64,000 nucleotides of DNA from Lachnoclostridium sp. An138 (lineage in GTDB: Bacteria; Bacillota; Clostridia; Lachnospirales; Lachnospiraceae): positions 1-64,000 of the forward strand of contig NZ_NFLF01000018.1 in NCBI RefSeq assembly GCF_002160765.1, read 5' to 3'. Under the pieces are notes generated by a model. That model did not search any database and was not told where the DNA came from. It worked only from the letters and a program-made list of their open reading frames with translations. Below, one piece after another: positions 17,935 to 26,065 of this stretch; within the stretch, counting starts at the first letter, position 1, and the number at the start of each line of letters is the position of its first letter. Made by a program: the position numbers and the translations under genes.

Positions 17935-18489
17935 ATGGCAGTGAGAAAAGAACTGGTGTTATATTACACGCCGGAAAAATCCGCGGATGATCAGAAGCTG
18001 AAGGGAGTGCTGGTCCGCCTGGGTATCCGCATCCGGAATATAACTCCGGATCAGATATATCAGAAGGTGGGATATCTGGCGGGAATTCCGGGATTTGAAG
18101 AAGAGCCGGACACAGAGTCAAAAGAAGCGGAGCTGAAAGAAACTGGCCGGAAAGAAGCCGGTCAGAAAGAAGCTGGTCAGAAAGCAGCGGCGCAGCAGGA
18201 AGAAGGATTCTCCGGCGGAAACGTTCCCGCGCAGATCCCGGAGAAGGTTCTGGTGCTTTACGGATTCGGGGAGCGGAAGCTGAATGAGATGCTGAATCAG
18301 TTTCGGAAGGCGAAGGTGCCGCCCATTGCCCTGAAAGCGGTCCTGACGGAGCACAACTGCGGCTGGAGCTTTTATGAGCTGTATCAGGAACTGCGCCAGG
18401 AGCATGAAAAAATGAATGCGCGCCAGGAGAAAGAGTATGAAAAAATGAGTGCCGGTGCCGAAGAAGCTTCCGTCAAAGAAGAGTCTTAA
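17935..18489 (+). CDS. DUF3783-domain protein with repetitive acidic linker
   Basis: 184 residues. The C-terminal part (from about residue 103: KVLVLYGFGERKLNEMLNQFRKAKVPPIALKAVLTEHN) matches the DUF3783 family of small clostridial proteins with no known function. The N-terminal 60 residues look like a half-copy of the same alpha/beta fold. Between them is a Lys/Glu/Gly/Gln linker with short tandem repeats (KEAGQ-type, about residues 66-86) that probably varies in length between strains. The tail is helical and charged. GAGGAGAG lies before the start. Confidence 0.8.
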   Translation: MAVRKELVLYYTPEKSADDQKLKGVLVRLGIRIRNITPDQIYQKVGYLAGIPGFEEEPDTESKEAELKETGRKEAGQKEAGQKAAAQQEEGFSGGNVPAQIPEKVLVLYGFGERKLNEMLNQFRKAKVPPIALKAVLTEHNCGWSFYELYQELRQEHEKMNARQEKEYEKMSAGAEEASVKEES

Positions 18490-18548
18490 GAAAAGGACGG
18501 ACCGGGCTGCCGGCAGAGGGCTTCGGAATACGGAAAGAAGGAATGAAG

Positions 18549-19484
18549 ATGAAGATCGAAAAGGTGACATTGATTGGACTGGGCGCCATGGGCGTGTTTT
18601 TTGCTCCGAGGCTGCAGGCGGGCCTGCAGACGGGAAATTTCCGGGTGATGGCGGAAGGCGAAAGAAAAAAGAGACTGGAGAGCCAGGGAGTGACACTGAA
18701 CGGAGTCAATTACCGGTTTCCCATCGTAGAGCCGTCGGAGACGGGAAACCCGGCAGATCTGATTATTATGGCAGTGAAAGACATGGGGCTGGACCAGGCG
18801 ATCCGGGATATAGCGGGCCAGGTGGGAGAGCGTACCCAGATTCTCTGCGTGATGAATGGAATCGAGAGCGAAGAGCGGGTGGCGGCCGTCTATGGCTGGG
18901 AGCATGTCCTTTATTCGTTTATGCGGGTGTCCATTGTCATGGATAAGGGCGTGGCCGACTTTGATCCGAATTCCGGCTTCGTCCATTTCGGAGAGAAGAC
19001 GAATGGGACGTACAGCCCACGGGTGGAAGCGGTGAAAGAGCTCTTTGACCGCTGCGGCATCCCCTATAAAATCAATACGGATATGCTCAAAGGGCTCTGG
19101 TTCAAATATATGGCAAATGTGGGTGAAAACATGACCTGCGCCCTGCTTGGGATTCCCTTTGGAGCGTACCGGACAGAAGAGAGTGCCAATATCATCCGCC
19201 GGGCTGCCATGCGCGAGGTGGCTGCCATCGCCCAGAAAAAGGGAATCGATATCGGAGAGGCAGAGATAGAGAAGCAGGAAAGAGTAGTCAAGAGTCTCCC
19301 GCCGGAAAACAAACCTTCCACCCTTCAGGATCTGGAACGGGGACGGAAGACGGAAGTGGAAATGTTCTCAGGAACCGTGATACGCCTGGGTGAAGAGCTG
19401 GGAATCGACACGCCGGTCAACCGGGTGCTTTATCACGGAATCAAGGTGCTGGAATACAAAAACGGACTGAAAAAGCAGAGATAG
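18549..19484 (+). CDS. Ketopantoate reductase (PanE/ApbA) family protein
   Basis: 311 residues. The N-terminal Rossmann fold has the NADP loop IGLGAMGVFFAPRL; the C-terminal helical domain has the family segment LKGLWFKYMANVGENMTCALLG with the conserved Lys and Asn. The family reduces 2-dehydropantoate to pantoate for coenzyme A synthesis, but paralogues with other substrates are common, so panE is not assigned. ATG 18549 is preferred over 18543 because AGAAGG then sits at normal distance. The sigma-like gene follows after eight bases. Confidence 0.85.
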   Translation: MKIEKVTLIGLGAMGVFFAPRLQAGLQTGNFRVMAEGERKKRLESQGVTLNGVNYRFPIVEPSETGNPADLIIMAVKDMGLDQAIRDIAGQVGERTQILCVMNGIESEERVAAVYGWEHVLYSFMRVSIVMDKGVADFDPNSGFVHFGEKTNGTYSPRVEAVKELFDRCGIPYKINTDMLKGLWFKYMANVGENMTCALLGIPFGAYRTEESANIIRRAAMREVAAIAQKKGIDIGEAEIEKQERVVKSLPPENKPSTLQDLERGRKTEVEMFSGTVIRLGEELGIDTPVNRVLYHGIKVLEYKNGLKKQR

Positions 19485-19492
19485 GAGAAAAG

Positions 19493-20260
19493 ATGGAACA
19501 GCAGGAATTTCAGAAGAAGCTGGAAGAGCTGGGCAGGCTGGCCCAGACAAAGGAAAATCGTCTCCGGACGGAAGAGATCCGGGAATTTTTAAAAGATATG
19601 GAGCTGACAGAGGAGCAGTTTCAGCTGGTATACGCTTACCTTGCTTCCCGTATGATCACGGTGGAAGGATATGTGCCGGCCAGGGAAGAAGCGGAAGAAG
19701 AGGCAGAACTGACACCAGAAGAGCAGAGCTTTCTGGAACAGTATCAGAAAGAGATGGAATATCTGACTTTTCTGGAGGAGGAAGAACTGCTGGAACTGTG
19801 CCGGGAAGCGGAAGAAACGGGAGACGGCGGGGCGAAGGCACGCCTGACGGAACAGCTGCTTCCGGAAGTGCTGAAGACCGCCAGGAGTTTTGCGGGACGC
19901 GGACTGCCCTTTGGCGATCTGGTTCAGGAGGGAAATATTGGCCTGATGCTTGCCATGGAAACGCTGGGACTGCGTCCGGAAGGCATGACGGCGCTGGATT
20001 ATCTGAAGGAAGAGATACGGACGGCAGTTTCCCAGGCGCTGGAGGATCAGCAGGCGGAGCAGCAGGCAGGAGATCTGCTGGCGGAGCGCCTGAATCATCT
20101 CAGCGACGGCATCAGAAAACTTTCAGATGAGCTGGAGCGCAAGGTTTCCCTGGAGGAACTGTCTATGTTCATGGATATGCCTGTGGAGGAGATCGAGGAT
20201 CTCCTGAAGCTGGCCGGTGAGGGAACCGGAGACAGCGGGGACAACACAGAGGAAGGGTAA
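19493..20260 (+). CDS. Sigma-70-like protein lacking region 4
   Basis: 255 residues, no membrane segment. Residues 1-60 resemble the helical N-terminal part of primary sigma factors, residues 80-186 resemble region 2 (ARSFAGRGLPFGDLVQEGNIGLMLAMETLG), and residues 197-240 resemble region 3 (RLNHLSDGIRKLSDELERKVSLEELSMFMDM). The usual WWIRQAI-type -10 recognition helix is not recognisable and there is no region 4. It may bind core polymerase without being able to use normal promoters, or act as a regulator. It is coupled with the upstream reductase and downstream zinc-ribbon genes by gaps of 8 and 6 bases. Confidence 0.7.
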   Translation: MEQQEFQKKLEELGRLAQTKENRLRTEEIREFLKDMELTEEQFQLVYAYLASRMITVEGYVPAREEAEEEAELTPEEQSFLEQYQKEMEYLTFLEEEELLELCREAEETGDGGAKARLTEQLLPEVLKTARSFAGRGLPFGDLVQEGNIGLMLAMETLGLRPEGMTALDYLKEEIRTAVSQALEDQQAEQQAGDLLAERLNHLSDGIRKLSDELERKVSLEELSMFMDMPVEEIEDLLKLAGEGTGDSGDNTEEG

Positions 20261-20266
20261 AAGAGT

Positions 20267-20683
20267 ATGTTTTTTATTTTCGGAGTCAATTCAGACCGGA
20301 AGGAAATAGGAAGCTTTGGACCGGTGATCTGCGGCTGCTGCGGAAGATACGGAAGATATCAGGTCTATATGACCTGCATGTGCCTGAGCCTGTTCTTTAT
20401 TCCCGTGTTCAGATGGGGAAGAAAATATTATGCGGAGACTTCCTGCTGTCAGAGCCTTTATGAGCTTGATCCGCAGGCTGGCCGGAGGCTGCAAAGAGGA
20501 GAACAGACGGAAATCCGGCCGGAGGAGATGACTCTGATCCGAAGGGGCGGCAGCTCCAGCGGCAGTTCCGGATGGGGCTGGGCCAGTCAGAAAAGGAGCC
20601 GGTACTGTCCGGCCTGCTGCTATGAGACGGAAGAGGATTTTAAATACTGTCCCAGGTGCGGCCGAGAGCTGGAGGAACGATAA
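20267..20683 (+). CDS. Zinc-ribbon membrane-associated protein
   Basis: 138 residues. The N-terminus has a hydrophobic patch with CGCCGRYGRYQ (a half zinc site) and a short membrane-like segment (CMCLSLFFIPVFRW). A Ser/Gly-rich linker leads to a C-terminal zinc ribbon (YCPACCYETEEDFKYCPRCG). Proteins of this form are common and uncharacterised in Firmicutes. It lies six bases after the sigma-like gene. Confidence 0.75.
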   Translation: MFFIFGVNSDRKEIGSFGPVICGCCGRYGRYQVYMTCMCLSLFFIPVFRWGRKYYAETSCCQSLYELDPQAGRRLQRGEQTEIRPEEMTLIRRGGSSSGSSGWGWASQKRSRYCPACCYETEEDFKYCPRCGRELEER

Positions 20684-20754
20684 AAAAACGACAGTCGATG
20701 AGAACACCGGAAAGAAGGGGGAAATGCCGGGACTTTGTCCGGCCTTCCCTCTCA

Positions 20755-20824
20755 AAAAACAGACAGGGCCGTCCCGGTCCATGGAATCCGGCATATCCGG
20801 ATCTCCATAAGCCGGGACGGCCCT
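20755..20824. terminator. Strong hairpin between the zinc-ribbon and cold-shock genes
   Basis: AGGGCCGTCCCGG (20765-20777) pairs perfectly with CCGGGACGGCCCT (20812-20824), with a nested TCCGG/CCGGA stem inside. On the minus strand a T run follows (20755-20760), so it ends the cold-shock transcript and may also stop the plus-strand operon. Confidence 0.85.
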
Positions 20825-20846
20825 GCTTTCCCCCCGTAATAACAGC

Positions 20847-21053
20847 TTACGCTACTACTACAACATTGGTAGCCTGCGGTCCGCGGTTTCCTTCAGTAAT
20901 GTCGAATGTAACGGACTGGCCTTCCTCCAGAGTCTTGTAGCCATCGGCCACGATACCGGAGAAATGTACGAATACGTCCTCTCCGTTCTCAGAGTTGGTG
21001 ATGAAGCCGTAGCCCTTTGTTGCGTTGAACCACTTTACTGTGCCCTTGTTCAT
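20847..21053 (-). CDS. Cold-shock protein (CspA family)
   Basis: 68 residues, a complete single cold-shock domain. RNP1 reads KGYGFITN and RNP2 DVFVHFSGI. These proteins bind single-stranded nucleic acid, melt RNA hairpins and act as antiterminators. AGGAGGC precedes the start codon. The frame is open further upstream but the extension has no family match. The gene has a long leader of about 170 nt containing an attenuator-like hairpin, and a near-consensus promoter. Confidence 0.96.
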   Translation of the reverse strand: MNKGTVKWFNATKGYGFITNSENGEDVFVHFSGIVADGYKTLEEGQSVTFDITEGNRGPQATNVVVVA

Positions 21054-21130
21054 AAGATGCCTCCTGTAAAAAAATAAAAATAAGATAACAGCACCGGTCT
21101 GTACCGGTACCGGGCCAGCATATTTCTCCG

Positions 21131-21192
21131 AAAATAAAAAACACATGTTTTTGTAAAGCATCAGAATGAATGATGACTTACAAAAACATGTG
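21131..21192 (-). promoter_or_regulatory. Attenuator-like hairpin with T run in the csp leader
   Basis: A perfect 15-bp inverted repeat (21142-21156 and 21178-21192) encloses a second 5-bp stem (CATCA/TGATG). On the transcribed minus strand it is followed at once by TTTTTTATTTT, the form of an intrinsic terminator, and it lies between the csp promoter and start codon. Confidence 0.75.
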
Positions 21193-21230
21193 AATCAACC
21201 TTCTTCAAAAATACACTTAACCGTAAGCTC

Positions 21231-21259
21231 ACTATATCCTAAAAACGGAAAAAAGTCAA
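21231..21259 (-). promoter_or_regulatory. csp promoter
   Basis: TTGACT (21254-21259) and TATAGT (21231-21236) on the minus strand are exactly 17 bases apart. Transcription should start near 21224. Confidence 0.8.
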
Positions 21260-21374
21260 GGAATATTCATGTGAAAATCAGGGAATTCCGTGTTAAATTC
21301 ATGTGAAGAAAACGGGGGACAGGCGGTAATGTCTCTGCTCTTTCGGGTAAATGGATGAAAATAGTTCCTCTATA

Positions 21375-21408
21375 TTGACAGCGAGCGATTAATATGATAC
21401 GATTGAAC
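21375..21408 (+). promoter_or_regulatory. marR-type promoter overlapped by two operator repeats
   Basis: TTGACA (21375-21380) and TACGAT (21398-21403) are 17 bases apart. GATTAATA at 21387 and GATTGAAC at 21401, 14 bases apart, lie over the spacer and -10, in the pattern seen before the exporter genes. This fits autorepression. Confidence 0.65.
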
Positions 21409-21429
21409 TGCCGGGGAGGAGGGGACAGA

Positions 21430-21891
21430 ATGAAAGCTGACAGGGTATCATTCCGCATGGCCAAAGATTATCTGCCCTGCGGGGAACTGATGAAGAGGAC
21501 TCATGAGAGTATGGAAGCCCATGCGAACAGCCAGATGCAGAAAAATGGGATTACGTTTACGCAGTTTAAGTGGCTTGCGGCTGTTTATGAGATGGAAGGG
21601 GGGACAGCATCCCTGAAGGAGCTGGAGCATTCCTTTGGAGTCGCGCAGTCCACAGCGGCAGGGATTGTGTCCAGACTGGAAAAGAAGCATTTTTTAGAGA
21701 GCTTCGCGGACGCGCAGGATAAGAGGATCAAGCATGTGCGGATAACTGAAGAAGGATGCGCAGTCTGCGAGAATACTTACGAGACTATGGTGGAGAGCGA
21801 AAGACGTATGCTGTCGGGCCTGACGGAGGAGGAACAGGAGCAGTTCCGCGGCTATCTGCAGCGGATTTATGAAAATATTACCCGTAATTAA
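21430..21891 (+). CDS. MarR-family transcriptional regulator
   Basis: 153 residues with a MarR winged helix: ITFTQFKWLAAVYEM, the recognition region LEHSFGVAQSTAAGIVSRLEKKHFLE, the wing SFADAQDKRIKHVRITEEG, and helical dimerisation ends. Start at 21430 follows GGAGGAGGGG. It stands directly upstream of a heterodimeric ABC exporter, and the promoter regions of both carry the same GATTAATC repeats, so it very likely represses itself and the exporter until a ligand releases it. Confidence 0.92.
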   Translation: MKADRVSFRMAKDYLPCGELMKRTHESMEAHANSQMQKNGITFTQFKWLAAVYEMEGGTASLKELEHSFGVAQSTAAGIVSRLEKKHFLESFADAQDKRIKHVRITEEGCAVCENTYETMVESERRMLSGLTEEEQEQFRGYLQRIYENITRN

Positions 21892-22003
21892 CAGAGAGGG
21901 CATGGCCTGACCAGTGAAGGGTAAATGAACCGGGATTCCGGCATACAGGAGAGGAAAGAGGCTGCCTGGGCCGGAATTTCTTTCAGACAAATAAATCGCT
22001 TGC

Positions 22004-22068
22004 GATTAATCATATACGATTAATCATGTGGGATTAATCATATGCGATTTATTATGCTCCGATTCATT
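22004..22068 (+). promoter_or_regulatory. Tandem operator array before the ABC exporter
   Basis: Palindrome GATTAATC occurs at 22004, 22018 and 22032, then GATTTATT at 22046 and GATTCATT at 22061. The spacing is 14, 14, 14 and 15 bases. The same unit occurs twice at the marR promoter, pointing to multi-site MarR binding. Confidence 0.75.
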
Positions 22069-22144
22069 ACAGATGGCTGAACTTACACAGATTGATCATG
22101 CGGCGGCATACCATTATGAACCAAAAAGAATGGAGGATGTGAAC

Positions 22145-23890
22145 ATGCTTAAGACACTGGCAAAAGAGATACGGCAGTACAAAAAAGCGACGGTACTGGC
22201 TCCTGTCTTTACAGGGTTTGAGGTGCTGATGGAGATACTGATTCCCTTTGTGACCGCGTCGATTATCGACCAGGGCATAGAAGCGGGGAACATGCAGAAG
22301 GTATATCTGTATGGAGGAATCATGCTGATATTTGCGTTTATCAGCCTGATCTGCGGCGTAGCGGCCGGACGGTATGCAGCTTCGGCATCGACGGGCTATG
22401 CCTGCAATCTGCGTGACGCGATGTATGCCCGGGTTCAGCAGTATTCCTTTTCAAACATTGACAAATACAGCACGGCAGGGCTGGTGACACGTATGACTAC
22501 AGACGTAACCAATCTGCAGAACGCTTATCAGATGATTCTGCGCATTGCGTCCAGGGCTCCCCTGATGCTGCTCTGCAGTATGGTTATGTGCTTTGTCATC
22601 AATGTGAGACTGAGCCTGATTTTTCTCGCGGCTCTTGCAGTTCTTGGCTGCGCTCTGTTTTTTATTATGACGAGGACCCTTCCGGTCTTTCAGGAGGTGT
22701 TCAGCAAATACGACGATCTGAACGCCAGCGTGCAGGAGAACGTATCAGGAATTCGCGTAGTAAAAGCCTTTGTAAGAGAAGATTATGAAAACAAGAAATT
22801 TTCCAAGGCCGCGGAACAGCTTTGCAGGCTGTTCATCAAAGCGGAATCCCTTCTTGCTCTGAACAATCCCATTATGATGCTGGTCATCTACGGCTGTATC
22901 ATCTGCCTGTCCTGGTTTGGAGCTCATTTCATTGTGGCGGGAACGCTGACCACCGGAAATCTGACCTCTCTGTTCAGCTATGTGATGAGCATGATGATGT
23001 CTCTGATGATGCTGTCCATGGTCTTTGTCATGATATCCATGAGCGCGGCCAGTGCCAGGCGGATTGCGCAGGTCCTGGAGGAAAAACCGGATCTGGCGGA
23101 CCCGGATCAGCCGGTTACAGAGGTGGAGGACGGCCGGATCGACTTTAATCATGTGAGCTTTTCCTATAAACACGGAAGCGGAGAGGCTGTGCTCCACAAC
23201 ATTGATCTGCATATTCTTCCGGGAGAAACGGTGGGAATCATCGGCGGCACCGGCTGCGGAAAGTCCAGCCTGGTGAATCTGGTCAGCCGCCTTTATGATG
23301 TGGACGAAGGTTCTGTCTGCGTAGGCGGCCGTGATGTGCGGGAATACGATATGGAGGCTCTGAGAAACCAGGTAGCCGTGGTTCTTCAGAAAAACGTGCT
23401 GTTTTCCGGCACCATCCTCGAAAATCTGCGCTGGGGAAAGGAGGACGCTTCTAAAGAGGAGTGCGCGGAAGCCTGCCGCCAGGCCTGCGCGGATGAATTT
23501 ATCGAGCGGTTTCCGGAGGGGTACGACACCTGGATAGAACAGGGCGGCGCCAATGTGTCCGGCGGACAGAAGCAGCGGCTCTGTATCGCGAGAGCCCTTC
23601 TGAAGAAGCCGAAGGTGCTGATTCTGGACGATTCCACAAGCGCGGTGGATACGGCCACAGACGGGAAGATTCGGGAGGCCTTCGCGAAAAAAATTCCGGG
23701 GACCACAAAGCTTATCATTTCCCAGAGAATATCCAGCGTCCAGGACGCGGACCGGATTCTGGTCCTGGAGGAAGGGAAGGTGAGCGGATTCGATACCCAT
23801 GAAAAGCTTCTGAAGACGAACTCCATTTACCGGGAGATCTATGAGGCTCAGATTAAGAGCGGCGGCGATTTTGATGAAAAGGCAGGCTGA
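22145..23890 (+). CDS. ABC exporter half-transporter, subunit with degenerate ATP site
   Basis: 581 residues: a six-helix membrane domain then an ATPase domain with Walker A GGTGCGKSS, signature VSGGQKQR, and Walker B VLILDDSTSAVD. The catalytic Glu after Walker B is Asp, the mark of the degenerate-site subunit in heterodimeric type IV exporters such as TM287/288, BmrCD and LmrCD. It pairs with the next gene to export drugs or amphiphiles across the membrane. ATG 22145 follows GGAGGATG; earlier in-frame starts would run into the operator array. Confidence 0.93.
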   Translation: MLKTLAKEIRQYKKATVLAPVFTGFEVLMEILIPFVTASIIDQGIEAGNMQKVYLYGGIMLIFAFISLICGVAAGRYAASASTGYACNLRDAMYARVQQYSFSNIDKYSTAGLVTRMTTDVTNLQNAYQMILRIASRAPLMLLCSMVMCFVINVRLSLIFLAALAVLGCALFFIMTRTLPVFQEVFSKYDDLNASVQENVSGIRVVKAFVREDYENKKFSKAAEQLCRLFIKAESLLALNNPIMMLVIYGCIICLSWFGAHFIVAGTLTTGNLTSLFSYVMSMMMSLMMLSMVFVMISMSAASARRIAQVLEEKPDLADPDQPVTEVEDGRIDFNHVSFSYKHGSGEAVLHNIDLHILPGETVGIIGGTGCGKSSLVNLVSRLYDVDEGSVCVGGRDVREYDMEALRNQVAVVLQKNVLFSGTILENLRWGKEDASKEECAEACRQACADEFIERFPEGYDTWIEQGGANVSGGQKQRLCIARALLKKPKVLILDDSTSAVDTATDGKIREAFAKKIPGTTKLIISQRISSVQDADRILVLEEGKVSGFDTHEKLLKTNSIYREIYEAQIKSGGDFDEKAG

Positions 23891-23905
23891 GAGGAGTGAA
23901 TCATT

Positions 23906-25807
23906 ATGAAAGAAAAGAGAGAGAAAAATAACGGAAACACCGTGTCCTTAAGCGCAGCAAGAAGAATTCTGGCTTATATATTTCGATATTATAAAGGGTC
24001 CTGCCTGATTGTGGCAGCCAGCATTCTGATATCCGCCCTGGCCACCCTATGCGGAACGCTCTTTATGAGAGAACTGATTGACAGCTATATTGTGCCTCTT
24101 TTAAACGAGGCGGCGCCGGATTTCGGGCCGCTGGCCGCAAGGCTTCTGTCGCTGGGGGCGGTGCTGGCAGCAGGTATCCTGTGCTCCTATGCTTACAACC
24201 GGATTATGGTAAACGTAAGCCAGGGAACCATGAAACGCATCCGGACGGAGCTGTTCAGCCATATGGAGGCTCTGCCCATCCGGTATTTTGACACCCATGC
24301 CCATGGAGACATTATGTCCGTCTATACGAATGACGTGGATACGCTCCGCCAGCTGATCAGCCAGAGCCTGCCGCAGCTTCTGAACTCCGGCGTCAGCTTT
24401 CTTTCCACTCTGATCAGCATGTTCGTGCTTGACGTTCCGCTGACTGTCATATCGCTGGTCCTGATTGGCGCAATGCTGCTTGCTGCCTCAAAGCTTGGCA
24501 GTCTGTCCGGAAAATATTTTGTGCGCCAGCAGACAGACCTGGGCAATGTCAACGGTTACATCGAGGAAATGATGGAAGGCCAGAAGGTGGTGAAGGTGTT
24601 CTGCCATGAAGAGAAGTCTCTGGAGCAGTTCCGTGTTTTGAATGAAAGGCTCCGGGAAAGCGCGGATAAGGCCAACAAAATTTCCAATATCATGATGCCC
24701 GTAAACGCCAATCTGGGAAACATCAGCTATGTGCTCTGCGCTGTCGTGGGCGCGGTTCTGGCGCTGAACGGTTTCTCCGGACTGACCGTGGGAACGCTGG
24801 TGTCCTTCCTGAGCCTGAACAAGAGCTGCACCCAGCCCATTACTCAGATCAGCCAGCAGATGAACAATGTTCTGATGGCCCTGGCCGGAGCCGGCCGCAT
24901 CTTCGAGATGATGGACGAAGAGCCCGAACAGGACAATGGCTATGTGGAGCTGGTGAACGCAAAAGAAAACGCGGACGGTACCTTGAGCGAGACAAAGGAA
25001 AAGACCGGGCTCTGGGCCTGGAAGTATTTCCATAAGGCAGACGGCACCACGACCTATATGAAGCTTCAGGGCGATGTCACTTTTGACGGCGTGGACTTTG
25101 GATACACGGATGACAAGATGATCCTTCACGATATCCGGATGTACGCCACGCCCGGACAGAAAATAGCCTTTGTGGGCAGCACCGGCGCGGGCAAAACCAC
25201 GATTACGAATTTGATTAACCGTTTTTACGATATCCAGGATGGCAAAATCCGCTACGACGGCATCAATATCAACAAAATCAGGAAGCCGGATCTGCGCCGC
25301 TCTCTGGGAATCGTTCTCCAGGACACCCACCTCTTTACCGGAACCGTCATGGACAACATCCGTTACGGAAGACTGGACGCCACTGACGAAGAATGTATTG
25401 CCACCGCGAAGCTGGCCAACGCCCACGGTTTCATCCGGCGTCTGCCTGACGGCTACCAGACCATGCTTACCGGAGACGGGGCCAATCTGAGCCAGGGCCA
25501 GCGGCAGCTGATTGCCATCGCCCGGGCGGCCGTGGCCGATCCGCCGGTGCTGATTCTGGATGAGGCGACCTCCAGCATAGACACCCGCACAGAGGAGCTG
25601 GTCCAGAAGGGTATGGACGCCCTGATGAAAGGCCGCACCTCCTTTGTCATCGCCCACAGGCTTTCCGCCGTGCGCAACGCCGACTGCATCATGGTCATGG
25701 AGCAGGGAAGAATCATTGAGCGCGGCACCCATGAGCAGCTGATGGAGCAGAAAGGCCGTTACTGGCAGCTTTACACCGGAGGAAAAGAAGAACCGGCTGC
25801 GTCATAA
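23906..25807 (+). CDS. ABC exporter half-transporter, subunit with canonical Walker B
   Basis: 633 residues: six membrane helices and an ATPase domain with Walker A GSTGAGKTT, Walker B VLILDEATSSID with the catalytic Glu, and a signature LSQGQ. Between the membrane and ATPase domains there is a longer insertion (about residues 345-390, KENADGTLSETKEKTG...) than in the partner. It forms the heterodimer with the preceding gene, 15 bp upstream; GAGGAG precedes the start. Substrate unknown; MarR control suggests a toxic compound. Confidence 0.93.
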   Translation: MKEKREKNNGNTVSLSAARRILAYIFRYYKGSCLIVAASILISALATLCGTLFMRELIDSYIVPLLNEAAPDFGPLAARLLSLGAVLAAGILCSYAYNRIMVNVSQGTMKRIRTELFSHMEALPIRYFDTHAHGDIMSVYTNDVDTLRQLISQSLPQLLNSGVSFLSTLISMFVLDVPLTVISLVLIGAMLLAASKLGSLSGKYFVRQQTDLGNVNGYIEEMMEGQKVVKVFCHEEKSLEQFRVLNERLRESADKANKISNIMMPVNANLGNISYVLCAVVGAVLALNGFSGLTVGTLVSFLSLNKSCTQPITQISQQMNNVLMALAGAGRIFEMMDEEPEQDNGYVELVNAKENADGTLSETKEKTGLWAWKYFHKADGTTTYMKLQGDVTFDGVDFGYTDDKMILHDIRMYATPGQKIAFVGSTGAGKTTITNLINRFYDIQDGKIRYDGININKIRKPDLRRSLGIVLQDTHLFTGTVMDNIRYGRLDATDEECIATAKLANAHGFIRRLPDGYQTMLTGDGANLSQGQRQLIAIARAAVADPPVLILDEATSSIDTRTEELVQKGMDALMKGRTSFVIAHRLSAVRNADCIMVMEQGRIIERGTHEQLMEQKGRYWQLYTGGKEEPAAS

Positions 25808-25942
25808 CTAAATATCTATTAAAAAGCGCTGCGCGCTCCCGGTGCAACAAGACAGACCCTGTCGAAAACTGCCTGTTTCCAGGTTCCCGAAAATGTAGTA
25901 AAATAAAACAGAAACAGGCCCATGGAAAATCAGGAGAGCAGA

Positions 25943-26044
25943 ATGGACGGGACAGGAATCAGCGAAAAGGTCATCCGGGAAATCCGCATGGCTGCAGAAA
26001 AATATCAGATAGAAAAAGTTATTGAATACAGGCCGATATTATGA
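25943..26044 (+). pseudogene. Possible remnant of a minimal nucleotidyltransferase
   Basis: A 33-codon frame with a ribosome site (GGAGAG) reads ISEKVIREIRMAAEKYQIEK-VIEYRP and stops. This resembles the first helix and strand of MNT-type nucleotidyltransferases (IREIIELAKKYGVEKVILFGSRARG in typical members), ending just before the GSRARG active-site motif. Nothing in the 20 bases to larE continues the domain. It may instead be a small independent peptide. Confidence 0.35.
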
Positions 26045-26065
26045 CAGCCGGAGAAAGGAAATGAC

